Below, in pieces: positions 24,397 through 32,279 of a stretch of 32,279 nt of DNA; position 1 is the stretch's first letter, and each line of letters begins with the position of its first letter. This stretch comes from an uncultured Garciella sp. (lineage in GTDB: Bacteria > Bacillota > Clostridia > Eubacteriales > Garciellaceae): contig USMD01000006.1 in assembly GCA_900555725.1 (NCBI GenBank), positions 1 through 32,279 of the forward strand, in the 5' to 3' direction. The notes beneath the pieces are model-generated. The model was not told the DNA's origin. It did no database searches and saw only the letters and a list, made by a program, of their open reading frames with translations. Position numbers and translations under genes: made by a program.

Positions 24397-25470
24397 TTAG
24401 TCTTCTAACAAACTTTTATCTATAGGATATTTGCCATATTTACGGGCTGCTCCCATAAATGCATCTACATTTTCAAGAGGTACATTTTGTGTTATATCGC
24501 ATCCAGATGCTAAAATATAGCCTTTTGGACTATCATACGCCTTTTTTATAGCTGTCTTAACTGCTTTAAATACATCTTCTTTACTACCATGTAATAGAAC
24601 CCCTACAGGATCTATATTTCCGAGTATAGGAACCTTTTCTCCTACCTTTTTCTTAACTTCTTCTAAATCTACAATATTATCTATACTTAACATATTGCAA
24701 CCAGTCTCCACCATGTCTTCTGTGATTTTTGAACTATTTCCGCATATATGGTATGTATTTATCCCTCCGGCCCTTTGAATTACTTCATTTAGTTCAGTAG
24801 CATAAGGTTTTACAAATTCTCTATATTGTTTTTGATTAAGCAATGTACCAGAGGCTATTGGATCACATTGAATAATAATAATTCCTTCCTTTATAAAATC
24901 TAAATAAATTTCTTTAAGTGCATCAGTACACAATCTAATTAACTTATGTAATGATTCAGGATCCTTTCGAGTAGCTCTAAGCATTAATTCAACAGGATAT
25001 ACACTTGTTGCAGCTGTAAATGGTCCCGAAATCAATACGCCTGTAGGTACTTCATCTCCTAATCTATCTTTACAAATTTTGCATGCATCTAAGCATAGTC
25101 TTAACCATGGGTCATTTCCTTTTTTAGTTCTAGAAAAATCCAGCTTGTCTAAATCTTTTAAATCCTTCAATACATGATTTTTTACAGCTGGTACACTATC
25201 CTCAGGGTCTGTCATCTCTGTACCAAGTGCGGTTCCTATCCCATGAAGACCATATTCAATAATCAATAAATCATTTCCATATTTTTCATAGCATGCAATT
25301 TGTGCCTCAGCTTGATACAATGCAGAGCTTCTTTTCTTTTTGTGACTCATCCCGTAAACTCGATGTGCAATTGATACCAATATCGGCATAGCCAGTATTC
25401 TATCCATTTCCTTTCCTGTCATAAACGCCTCTAATCTCTGATTTGGTGTCATCTTGTCATCCTTATGCAC
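24397..25470 (-). CDS. URO-D family corrinoid methyltransferase (operon-leading)
   Basis: First gene of the operon; 357 residues of the URO-D superfamily. The zinc ligands are H241-x-C243 (YHICGN) and C324 (ASGCDI). MTPNQRLEAFMTG near the N-terminus and LISGPFTAATSVYP near residue 147 are family segments. It is more divergent from the other two copies and could be the enzyme that takes the methyl group from the substrate, as CmuA does for chloromethane (inference). The GTG start is 9 nt after AAGGAG. An internal ATG at codon 7 is the alternative. Confidence 0.85.
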   Translation of the reverse strand: MHKDDKMTPNQRLEAFMTGKEMDRILAMPILVSIAHRVYGMSHKKKRSSALYQAEAQIACYEKYGNDLLIIEYGLHGIGTALGTEMTDPEDSVPAVKNHVLKDLKDLDKLDFSRTKKGNDPWLRLCLDACKICKDRLGDEVPTGVLISGPFTAATSVYPVELMLRATRKDPESLHKLIRLCTDALKEIYLDFIKEGIIIIQCDPIASGTLLNQKQYREFVKPYATELNEVIQRAGGINTYHICGNSSKITEDMVETGCNMLSIDNIVDLEEVKKKVGEKVPILGNIDPVGVLLHGSKEDVFKAVKTAIKKAYDSPKGYILASGCDITQNVPLENVDAFMGAARKYGKYPIDKSLLED

Positions 25471-25570
25471 ATATACTCACTCCTTTTCATTTGTCAATAA
25501 TCTCACATGCTTTAATTGTATCGTAATCCCTCCTAACCATCCAATCACTCTTCCTAATATAAATCACCTC

Positions 25571-25600
25571 ATTATAGATATTTTTTATACAACCATATAT
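25571..25600 (-). promoter_or_regulatory. Possible promoter of the methyltransferase operon
   Basis: A perfect TATAAT (25571-25576, minus strand) lies about 100 nt upstream of the first gene and beyond the previous terminator. No good TTGACA is at the right distance, so an activator or another sigma factor may be needed. Confidence 0.3.
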
Positions 25601-25622
25601 TTATCCATTTATAAAAAGCCCT

Positions 25623-25668
25623 AAAAAATAGAAGGGGTCTCATCTAATATGAAGCCCCTTCTATTTTT
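25623..25668. terminator. Terminator downstream of purine permease
   Basis: A perfect 14-bp stem (aaatagaagggg with ccccttctattt and flanking A/T runs) encloses a 16-18 nt loop. It follows the permease stop by about 70 nt and separates it from the methyltransferase operon. Confidence 0.88.
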
Positions 25669-25740
25669 CTTCAGTTTCTAGCCTATTTTCAAATAAACAA
25701 TTGTTATTAACATATAAGGATTTCCTCTTATGATCAAAGA

Positions 25741-27153
25741 TTAAATTATTGCAAGTACGGCAAAGTTAAGAATAAAGAGTATAACAGATGCCCATAAAAC
25801 CGGATTAATTTCCTTTGCTTCTCCCTTTACCACCTTCACAACACAGTAAAAAATAAATCCTGTGGCAATGCCGTAGGAAATACTATAGCATAGTGCCATA
25901 AAGATCCCTGCAAAGAAAGCAGGAATTGCCTCCTCCAAGTTATTCCATTCAATATCTTTGAACGAAGAAAGCATCATGATCCCTACAATAATCAGGGAAG
26001 GAGCTGTAGCGGCTGAAGGAATCGCACTAATCACTGGAGCAAAGAAAGCACTCAATACAAATAAAATAGCAATCACAACGCTAGTCAACCCTGTGCGTCC
26101 CCCTGCACCAATACCAGCAGCACTCTCAACATAAGTTGTAGTATTGGATGTACCAAATATAGCACCAATGGAAGTGCCAATAGCATCTGCAAATAAAGCT
26201 TTATCCATCTTAGATTTAAAACCTGTACTTGTTTCAAGAGCTTTCTCCTCTTCTGCTGAAAAAATACCAGATTTGCGGCCGGTTCCAATAAAAGTACCAA
26301 TGGTATCAAAAACATCCGACAAACTAAAGGCAAAGATGGTCATAACCACAAGGGGAAGTTTACTGACATCACTAAATAAGGATTGAATTCCAGGATCCCC
26401 AAAAGCAGCAAACATAGTCTCTGGAAGTTGAGATACAGCCTCTGTCAAACTAATAGTGGAACCAAGTTGGGTTACTCCTAATGGAATGCCAACAAGAGTT
26501 GTTACAATAATTCCAATGAATATAGCACCTTTCACATTTTTAATAAGAAGGATCACTGTTAATATAAGGCCAAAAATAGCAAGAAGAACTGCAGGAGAAT
26601 TTAAAGGAACAATTGCTGGAACCGCAGCGGAACTTGCAATGACAGTTCCCCCTTCCCCAAGTTGAGTATAGGTTCCAGGATCAGCAGTAAAATTAAGAAG
26701 GCCAGCATTTTTAATACCGATATAAGCTATAAAAATACCAATACCACCACCAATAGCGTTTTGCAAACCTTCTGGAATTGCCTTTATAATCATTTTTCGA
26801 ATCTTTGTTACAGTAATTAATATATTTACAACTCCACAAACAAAAACCATCGCAAGGGCCTCCTGCCAAGTAAAACCCAGTCCGAAAACTACTGTAAATA
26901 CAAAGAATGCATTTAATCCCATACCAGGGGCCAGTGCATAGGGAACATTCGCTACCAATCCCATAATTAAAGTTCCCACTACAGATGCAATAATCGTTGA
27001 AAGAAATACCGCCCCCCAAGGCATACCTGCCTGTGAAAGCATGTTAGGATTAACCATAATAATATAAGCCATAGCAAAAAAAGTGGTTAATCCTGCAATC
27101 ACTTCAGTACGAACATTTGTACTATTTTCTCTTAGCTTAAAAAATTTTTCCAT
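25741..27153 (-). CDS. NCS2-family guanine/hypoxanthine permease
   Basis: Integral membrane purine:proton symporter of 470 residues with about 12-14 hydrophobic segments, of the COG2252 (PbuG/AzgA) subfamily. The N-terminus FFKLRENSTNVRTEVIAGLT and the motif APGMGLNAFF near residue 73 are diagnostic. FSLSDVFDTIGTFIGTG near 275 is the second conserved substrate region. A guanine riboswitch upstream supports import of guanine or hypoxanthine. AAGGGGGGA precedes the ATG. Confidence 0.93.
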   Translation of the reverse strand: MEKFFKLRENSTNVRTEVIAGLTTFFAMAYIIMVNPNMLSQAGMPWGAVFLSTIIASVVGTLIMGLVANVPYALAPGMGLNAFFVFTVVFGLGFTWQEALAMVFVCGVVNILITVTKIRKMIIKAIPEGLQNAIGGGIGIFIAYIGIKNAGLLNFTADPGTYTQLGEGGTVIASSAAVPAIVPLNSPAVLLAIFGLILTVILLIKNVKGAIFIGIIVTTLVGIPLGVTQLGSTISLTEAVSQLPETMFAAFGDPGIQSLFSDVSKLPLVVMTIFAFSLSDVFDTIGTFIGTGRKSGIFSAEEEKALETSTGFKSKMDKALFADAIGTSIGAIFGTSNTTTYVESAAGIGAGGRTGLTSVVIAILFVLSAFFAPVISAIPSAATAPSLIIVGIMMLSSFKDIEWNNLEEAIPAFFAGIFMALCYSISYGIATGFIFYCVVKVVKGEAKEINPVLWASVILFILNFAVLAII

Positions 27154-27223
27154 TTTTAATCATCCCCCCTTAACATTAAAACTTAGACCCATCTTTAAGT
27201 TCTACTTCCCTTTCAAAACAAAA

Positions 27224-27261
27224 AGACATATAAACCACTGACCTGAGTGGGTTATATGTCT
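27224..27261 (-). terminator. Riboswitch-controlled terminator of the permease
   Basis: On the minus strand agacatataa-cccact pairs with agtgg-tttatatgtct, followed by TTTTGTTTT. It begins about 12 nt after the aptamer, the usual arrangement for transcription-stop purine riboswitches. Confidence 0.88.
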
Positions 27262-27273
27262 TCTAAACCAACG

Positions 27274-27340
27274 CTCATAGTCAAGCAATTTACGGTTGCT
27301 TGGTAGAAACTTCCGGACCTTATTTCCAAAATTATATGAG
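27274..27340 (-). promoter_or_regulatory. Guanine-type purine riboswitch aptamer upstream of permease
   Basis: On the minus strand: P1 CTCAT/ATGAG, J1/2 ATAAT, P2 TTGGA/TCCGG with loop AATAAGG, GTTTCTAC, P3 CAAGCA/TGCTTG with loop ACCGTAAAT, and J3/1 GACTAT. The specificity base is C (27280), so guanine or hypoxanthine is the ligand. The loops match the purE aptamer closely. Confidence 0.95.
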
Positions 27341-27375
27341 TTATACTAACTCTGATAGCATCTTCTACTATGATG

Positions 27376-27404
27376 ATAATAACAAACCCCTACTAATTTG
27401 TCAA
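27376..27404 (-). promoter_or_regulatory. Promoter of the purine permease
   Basis: On the minus strand: perfect TTGACA (27399-27404), a 17-nt spacer and TATTAT (27376-27381). The start would lie about 30 nt upstream of the aptamer. Confidence 0.85.
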
Positions 27405-27412
27405 TAAATTTT

Positions 27413-27446
27413 TGAACATTTTTAAAATATGATTATGGAATGTTCG
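27413..27446. promoter_or_regulatory. Inverted PurBox-like pair
   Basis: tgaacatt (27413-27420) and aatgttcg (27439-27446) are inverted with an 18-nt gap and lie just upstream of the -35. Bacillus PurR sites are inverted boxes with CGAAC cores and a 16-17 nt gap (family knowledge), so this is a better match than the purE pair. Confidence 0.55.
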
Positions 27447-27623
27447 TATTTCTATGATTTTGTTATTCCCATTGGACCTGTCCTTTGCTACTTTTAAATA
27501 TATTTGTTTATATTCCAATCAGATAGATTAAAAAAGGTGACAACCTAAAAGAATATTCTACCCTTTAGAAATATAAAAAATGCTGTATGCTATAATTATT
27601 TGAATGAAAAAACAGGGATGTGT

Positions 27624-27937
27624 TTATTCCTCTGTATCTTCTTCTTTCGCTTTGTGTATTCCCTTTGCAGTAGCAGACATGATGACAAGGTCTTTTTCAT
27701 TCATACCTTCCAACAAACTTTCAAATTGTCTACGCTGCGTATTTTTCTTTATAGTGTGACAAGCTCATAGAAAACTTGAAAACTTGGATGCTGTCCGTTA
27801 TTTTCAATGGACATGATGTAACGAGGTGCTAAATCTACTTCCTCTGCCAAACGTTCCCGTGTCCATCCCCTAATTTCTCTTGCCTTTTTAATGGATTGCC
27901 CGAAAGCCTTAAAATCGTATCTATCTCCATTGCGCAT
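27624..27937 (-). pseudogene. Broken XRE-family transcriptional regulator
   Basis: The N-terminal part encodes an XRE helix-turn-helix (DYDFKAFG-like start, REIRGWTRERLAEEV, PRYIMSIENNGQHPS). The frame ends at LVTL followed by TAA near 27761. In another frame immediately after come K-K-N-T-Q-R-R-Q-F-E-S-L-L-E-G and KDLVIMSATAKGI, ending in a TAA at 27624-27626. These look like the C-terminus of the same kind of regulator. A short deletion of about a dozen residues with a frameshift is the simplest explanation. It lies next to, and divergent from, the transporter operon it may once have controlled. Confidence 0.7.
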
Positions 27938-28102
27938 TAGCATATCACCATGTATCATTTTACAATTCGCCCTATAAAATCTAAACGATGTGATATAATA
28001 CATTGTGTACCTTTTAAAATCTACTTGTGATGATTTCAATATTTGCACTTGCTTGAAACGTATCTTTTTATGTCTATAAATTTGTGGCGTATTTATTTTC
28101 TA

Positions 28103-28134
28103 TTTACCGTCTGTTTACTTTGGAATTTTATAAT
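28103..28134 (+). promoter_or_regulatory. Candidate response-regulator-dependent promoter of the transporter operon
   Basis: A perfect TATAAT (28129-28134) has no matching TTGACA. Instead two TTTAC boxes (28103-28107 and 28114-28118) repeat with an 11-bp period just upstream, the layout bound by OmpR-type regulators such as the one encoded in this operon. A further small palindrome, TACCgataaGGTA, lies at 28146-28158. Confidence 0.4.
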
Positions 28135-28189
28135 CAGCTTGAAAATACCGATAAGGTAATTTTAATGATGATAGGAAGGAAGCAGATAT

Positions 28190-29116
28190 ATGAATAAAAC
28201 GCCAGTTGTACAACTAAAACATGTAACAAAAAGAATTAGAGGAAAGAATATTGTTGATAATCTTTCTTTTGATGTTCCAGCCGGAGAGGTATTCGGCTTT
28301 TTGGGTCCTAATGGTGCAGGAAAAACAACCACTATCCGTATGATGGTAGGACTGATAAAAATTAGTCAAGGCGATATTATGATTAAGGGACACAGCATTA
28401 CAAAAGACTTTTATAAGGCAATCCAAAATGTAGGGGCTATTGTTGAGAATCCTGATCTGTACAAGTATTTGACAGGATATCAGAATTTGAAGCATTATGC
28501 ACGAATGCTTCCCAGCGTTTCCAAATCCCGCATTGATGAAATTGTAGAGACTGTGGGACTAAAGGACAGGATTTATGATAAAGTAAAAAACTATTCCCTT
28601 GGAATGCGTCAACGATTAGGCATTGCGCAAGCTCTTTTACATCGTCCTTCGCTTCTGATTTTGGATGAACCGACGAACGGCCTTGACCCTGCGGGGATTC
28701 ACGAATTGCGTAATTATTTAAAAAAGTTAGCTCACGAGGAGGGCGTTGCCGTTTTTGTTTCAAGTCATTTGCTTTCCGAAATGGAATTGATGTGTGATCG
28801 GGTGGGCGTTTTGCAAAATGGAAGGCTTGTCAGCATTCAAAGTATACAGGATTTTGTCCATAATAGCGGGAGTTCTCGTGTATGTGTCACCGTGGAACCG
28901 GCTCAAATGGAACAGGCGAAAAGATTGATTGCTGCTTTGGACAAAACAGCTTCACCGACAGGAGATCAGGGAAAATTGTTGATTCAAATGAATAAAGACC
29001 AAATCCCAACAGTTAACAAGCTCTTAATGGATGCGGGCATTCAGGTATATAGTATCCAAATGCAGGAGCAGACTTTGGAAGATAAATTTTTGGAGATAAC
29101 GGAGGACAAGAAATGA
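28190..29116 (+). CDS. ABC transporter ATP-binding protein (BcrA-like)
   Basis: Cytoplasmic ATPase of an ABC-2 exporter, 308 residues. Walker A is GPNGAGKTT (39-47), the signature is SLGMRQRLG near 136, Walker B LLILDEPTNGLDP ends near 167, and the switch His is in SSHLLSEM. The long C-terminal extension after about 220 matches the BcrA/lantibiotic-protection group. ATG follows a GGAAGGA ribosome-binding site. It overlaps the permease gene by 4 nt. Drug specificity (bacitracin, lantibiotic or another peptide) cannot be read from the sequence. Confidence 0.92.
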   Translation: MNKTPVVQLKHVTKRIRGKNIVDNLSFDVPAGEVFGFLGPNGAGKTTTIRMMVGLIKISQGDIMIKGHSITKDFYKAIQNVGAIVENPDLYKYLTGYQNLKHYARMLPSVSKSRIDEIVETVGLKDRIYDKVKNYSLGMRQRLGIAQALLHRPSLLILDEPTNGLDPAGIHELRNYLKKLAHEEGVAVFVSSHLLSEMELMCDRVGVLQNGRLVSIQSIQDFVHNSGSSRVCVTVEPAQMEQAKRLIAALDKTASPTGDQGKLLIQMNKDQIPTVNKLLMDAGIQVYSIQMQEQTLEDKFLEITEDKK

Positions 29117-30048
29117 GAGGATTAGTTGTTAACGAAAGTATGAAAATATATAACCGAAAACTTACATGGATTCTGCTATTGCTGTTGTTTGCCATCGTTA
29201 TAGGTGCGTCTGTCCTTGGCAAAATTAACAATACGGATTCGCAGGATTGGCGAACTGAAACGACACAACTTGTTCAACAGTATGAAGAACGCTTAAAAAT
29301 CACGGAACTATCTCCTATGTTGCGAGCTGATGCTGAAAACAAGTTGAAGATAGCAGAATATCGATTGGAAAACAACATGCCCGCTCCCTCCAATAATCCG
29401 TGGTCAGCTCTATTGACTTTCTCTGGCTTGGTGGAAATGGTCATGGTTTTTGCCATTGTCATTGCAGCGGACATGGTCGCCGGAGAATACACGGCCGGAA
29501 CGATGAAGCTTTTACTGATTCGCCCCTACAGCCGCACGAAAATTCTGTTTTCAAAATATATCGCTGTGTCCCTGTTCGCCGTGGTTATGTTGGCACTATT
29601 GGTTGCATGTGGATATGCGACGAACGCTTTGCTTTATGGAGTGGGTGGTACTCATACTACTGATTTATTCTTGAATCAACAGGGGCAAATTGTTCAGCAG
29701 AATGTCATGATGCAGGTAATAAAGATGTACGGTTTGAGCATTTTCCCAGTTATAGGGTATGTAACCCTTGCTTTTGCTATATCGACAATTTTTCGCAATA
29801 GCGCCCTTGCGGTTGGAATATCCCTGTTTATGATGATAGTGGGCAATTCTATGATTGAAGCTACGGCTAAAATGGAATGGTTAAAATACCTTCCCTTCGC
29901 CAACAGTGACATCAGCTTGTATATTTTCCACCTTCCGGCCAGACCTGAAATGACGTTGGGCTTTTCAGTTTCCGTATTGCTTGTATACATTTTCACGTTG
30001 GCATTCATGAGTTGGATGGTTTTCAAAAAGCGTGATGTATCTATATAA
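29113..30048 (+). CDS. ABC-2 type permease (BcrB-like)
   Basis: Membrane partner of the preceding ATPase: 311 residues with about six hydrophobic segments. The first (residues 16-34) is followed by an extracytoplasmic stretch of about 70 residues. The conserved ADMVAGEYTAGTMKLLLIRP near residue 120 is the coupling region typical of ABC-2 permeases. The ATGA overlap with the ATPase implies translational coupling. Confidence 0.9.
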   Translation: MRGLVVNESMKIYNRKLTWILLLLLFAIVIGASVLGKINNTDSQDWRTETTQLVQQYEERLKITELSPMLRADAENKLKIAEYRLENNMPAPSNNPWSALLTFSGLVEMVMVFAIVIAADMVAGEYTAGTMKLLLIRPYSRTKILFSKYIAVSLFAVVMLALLVACGYATNALLYGVGGTHTTDLFLNQQGQIVQQNVMMQVIKMYGLSIFPVIGYVTLAFAISTIFRNSALAVGISLFMMIVGNSMIEATAKMEWLKYLPFANSDISLYIFHLPARPEMTLGFSVSVLLVYIFTLAFMSWMVFKKRDVSI

Positions 30049-30104
30049 TGTTTATTCTGTAAGGTTTAGTAGAAATTATCATAATAGGAAAGGAGAAAAG
30101 GAGG

Positions 30105-30815
30105 ATGCACTTACAAAAAATACTCATTGTTGATGATGAACCCGGCATTGTCAAGATGTTGGAAACCGTACTTCGCAAAGAAGGCTATACTTCTATCAGT
30201 TGCGCCTTCACAGGTCAAGAAGCAATGGGAAAAATCACTCGAAATTCGTATGATTTAATCGTACTGGATGTTATGCTACCCGATACGGACGGATTTCAAT
30301 TGTGTCAGGAAATTCGTAAGCATACTTCTGTTCCCATATTATTTCTTACTGCCCGTTCAGGTGATTTAGATAAGTTGACCGGTCTTGGAATTGGAGGAGA
30401 TGATTATATTACAAAGCCCTTCAATCCCTTAGAAGTCGCCGCGCGTATCAATGTTCAGTTTCGAAGACAGGACCAATATCAAAATGCTTTGCAGACAACG
30501 GAGGTTTATCATTTTGGCTCCGTTGTTATTGACAAAAAGGCCGGGCAATTGTGGGTAGACGGGAAAGAAGTACCTTGTCCTGCTAAAGAATTTCAACTTT
30601 TGCTTTTCTTAGCAGACCATCCCAATCAGGTATTTACCGCAGGCCAGCTATACGAGCATGTATGGGGATATGACAGCATCGGTGATGAAAAAACGGTCGC
30701 CATTCACATCATGCGTCTACGTAAAAAAATAGAGAAAGATGTAAAAAACCCTTCGCTCATTGTCAATCTAAGGGGAATCGGTTACAAGTTTGTTCCGCCT
30801 GGAGAGTCAATATGA
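30105..30815 (+). CDS. OmpR/PhoB-family response regulator
   Basis: 236 residues: a receiver domain with acidic pocket D10-D11-E12, phospho-acceptor D55 (LIVLDVMLPD) and K104 (TKPF), then a winged-helix DNA-binding domain ending in NLRGIGYKF. It probably activates this operon in response to the kinase downstream. An AAAGGAG at 30089 lies 9 nt before ATG 30105, and its stop overlaps the kinase start. Confidence 0.94.
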   Translation: MHLQKILIVDDEPGIVKMLETVLRKEGYTSISCAFTGQEAMGKITRNSYDLIVLDVMLPDTDGFQLCQEIRKHTSVPILFLTARSGDLDKLTGLGIGGDDYITKPFNPLEVAARINVQFRRQDQYQNALQTTEVYHFGSVVIDKKAGQLWVDGKEVPCPAKEFQLLLFLADHPNQVFTAGQLYEHVWGYDSIGDEKTVAIHIMRLRKKIEKDVKNPSLIVNLRGIGYKFVPPGESI

Positions 30816-31906
30816 AAATAAACATTACAAACGGTAAGTTGATTGTGCGTTTTACCTTAAATTTTATTCTACATCAAATATTACTGTTCTTAACGGTTTC
30901 ACTGCCAGCGGTTTTCTATATTGTTGTGCTCAAACAGCCCGAAAAACTTTTTATGGTTAATTTCACAACCGGGGTAATTATTGCTGTTTACTTTCTGTAT
31001 TGCCTGTTTTATGGATATTATATTGCGTGGCCAATGGCTGATATTTTGGTGAAAATCAAAAAGTTATCAAGTGGTGAGTTTCTTACTCTTGCCAAGAAAA
31101 AGCGTTTTCCTTCTTTTTCCACCCGTCTTTACCGGGAAGTTTATGCGAATCTTGAATCACTTTCTGTGACTCTCCAAGAAAATGAGCGGAAACGGAAGGA
31201 GTTTGAGCAATTGAGGCAGGAATGGGCAGCAGGTGTCACCCATGACTTAAAGACTCCTTTATCTTATATCTCTGGATATACGGACATGCTTTTGTCGGAT
31301 GAATATGAATGGAGCGTAGACGAAAAGAGAGAATTTCTGCAACTTATCCGAGATAAGTCAGCTTATATGAAGAAACTTATCAATGACCTTGGAATTGCCT
31401 TTCGAATGGATCAGGCCATTGGCATCAAGTTTTCCTCTCAAAAAATAGAGTTGGTGGAGCTAATTCGCAGAGTGGTTGCAGAAGTAGCGAATATGCCTTC
31501 TGAAAAGGACAACCGCTTTGAAATACTTGGAGAGAAAGAACCTCTTCATGTAATGGGGGATGAAGGTTTATTGAAAAGAGCCTTTTCAAACCTGTTGATA
31601 AATGCGGTTGTTCATAATCCAGCGGGTACATCAATTGTAGTGCGCATAAAGAGTAATTCTTATGCAGAAGTTCAGATAACGGACAATGGAAAAGGAATGG
31701 ATGAGCAGAGCGTTTCTCATCTATTTGATCGATATTATAGAGGGACTTCGACAGATACTCCCACAGGCGGTACGGGACTTGGCATGGCGATTGTCAAGCA
31801 GATTGTTACTGTACATCAAGGGACGGTTGACGTAAAAAGCAAGTTAGGGCAAGGGACATCTATTATCGTTCGGTTACCACATTGGCAAAATTCAGAAATA
31901 AGTTGA
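30812..31906 (+). CDS. Sensor histidine kinase
   Basis: 364 residues. Two membrane segments (about 14-40 and 52-72) are separated by only a dozen residues, so it has almost no outside sensor domain. This is the intramembrane-sensing style often paired with antibiotic ABC transporters. The H-box is GVTHDLKTPLSYI with H144, the N-box NLLINAVVHNP near 262, and the ATP-lid motifs are DNGKGMDE and GTGLGMAIVKQ. It overlaps the regulator by 4 nt. Confidence 0.93.
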   Translation: MKINITNGKLIVRFTLNFILHQILLFLTVSLPAVFYIVVLKQPEKLFMVNFTTGVIIAVYFLYCLFYGYYIAWPMADILVKIKKLSSGEFLTLAKKKRFPSFSTRLYREVYANLESLSVTLQENERKRKEFEQLRQEWAAGVTHDLKTPLSYISGYTDMLLSDEYEWSVDEKREFLQLIRDKSAYMKKLINDLGIAFRMDQAIGIKFSSQKIELVELIRRVVAEVANMPSEKDNRFEILGEKEPLHVMGDEGLLKRAFSNLLINAVVHNPAGTSIVVRIKSNSYAEVQITDNGKGMDEQSVSHLFDRYYRGTSTDTPTGGTGLGMAIVKQIVTVHQGTVDVKSKLGQGTSIIVRLPHWQNSEIS

Positions 31907-31939
31907 CCTTATGGCCAACCTAATTAAGGAGGAGCTTCA

Positions 31940-32110
31940 ATACCTTGGTATAAGAATCAAGTCAAAGAAAGCACTTTTGAGAATAGACAGCATACGATAG
32001 ATAAACACTTTGTCTATTTCTATAAAGTAAGTCTTTCAGACATCACGCCATTAATTTCTCTTAAGCCCCCTAATCATTTTGGACAATCGCACATGGATAC
32101 AGTAAAATAA
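31940..32110 (+). pseudogene. Orphan reading frame with strong ribosome-binding site but no start codon
   Basis: AAGGAGG (31926-31932) lies 7 nt before an ATA codon at 31940. From there 56 codons are open, starting I-P-W-Y-K-N-Q-V-K-E. A start codon changed from ATG to ATA, with the 3' end displaced by the adjoining insertion sequence, would explain this. The family is not recognised and chance is not excluded. Confidence 0.3.
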
Positions 32111-32132
32111 AAATATCAGGAGGTTGTTCAAA

Positions 32133-32279
32133 ATGAGAAGCAAACAAAATAGATATCCAACTGAATTTAAACAACAAATTATAAAAGAGGTTATAGAAAC
32201 AGGCAACGCCACCTTAGTTGCCAGAAAACATGATTTAGTAGCTGGCACAGTAACTAGATGGATGAGAGAGTCCAAACAA
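32133..32279 (+). mobile_element. Transposase, 5' end only (IS3-type OrfA-like)
   Basis: 49 codons are open to the window end. The sequence has a helix-turn-helix of the HTH_Tnp_1 kind found in IS3-family OrfA (YPTEFKQQIIKEVIETGNAT, then VARKHDLVAGTVTRWMRES). AGGAGG (32118-32123) precedes the ATG. The insertion sequence's left end should lie between about 32060 and 32110, but its inverted repeat cannot be defined without the right end. Confidence 0.75.

Noticed and set aside
26711..27019. Tyrosine- and glycine-rich frame inside the purine permease
   Set aside because: Alternate frame of membrane-protein codons, not an independent gene.
1..32279. tRNA or rRNA genes
   Set aside because: No cloverleaf with GTTCGA-type T-loop or rRNA-like segment was noticed on either strand by eye.

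Overview
The window is low-GC DNA from an anaerobic, probably spore-forming member of the Clostridia (Firmicutes). The evidence is the Gram-positive purine operon with separate PurS, PurQ and short PurL, the Bacillus-type PurF propeptide, guanine riboswitches, AGGAGG ribosome-binding sites with TTG/GTG starts, tandem LysM proteins and corrinoid methyltransferases. I cannot name a genus. The first 46 bases are Illumina Nextera adapter sequence, so biology starts at about base 47 and this is a contig edge.

Layout. (1) 47-464: a small zinc-ribbon gene with a structured leader, ending at a shared bidirectional terminator. (2) 566-11028, minus strand: a complete ten-gene purine operon, purE-C-S-Q-L-F-M-N-H-D, making IMP from PRPP. 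Upstream are a strong sigma-A promoter, PurBox-like sites, a guanine-type riboswitch, a long highly paired segment and a terminator. (3) 11704-13737: a small membrane protein with an acidic repeat, then two multi-LysM proteins. (4) 13794-19021, minus strand: glutamate dehydrogenase and pyruvate carboxylase. (5) 19428-25470, minus strand: a corrinoid methyl-transfer cluster with three URO-D-type zinc methyltransferases, one full and one truncated corrinoid protein and a RACo-type reductive activator. (6) 25741-27440, minus strand: a purine permease with its own guanine riboswitch, terminator, promoter and PurBox-like pair. (7) 27624-31906: a decayed XRE regulator followed by a plus-strand ABC transporter and two-component system resembling peptide-antibiotic resistance modules. 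(8) 31940-32279: a short orphan reading frame and the start of a transposase cut by the window end.

How parts work together. The purine operon and the permease share control elements: both have TTGACA-17 promoters, upstream GAACATT sites and a guanine-type aptamer, so de novo synthesis and purine uptake should fall together when guanine is plentiful. Pyruvate carboxylase and glutamate dehydrogenase connect carbon and nitrogen metabolism. The methyltransferase cluster should move methyl groups from an unknown donor through a corrinoid protein.

Most interesting items: the roughly 245-nt structured segment between the purE riboswitch and its terminator; the methyltransferase cluster, which has no MtaB/MttB-type or MtrH-type partner; the pseudoknot-capable leader at 89-180; and a family of about 107-bp imperfect palindromes between genes, with a separate repeat apparently overwriting the PurN C-terminus.
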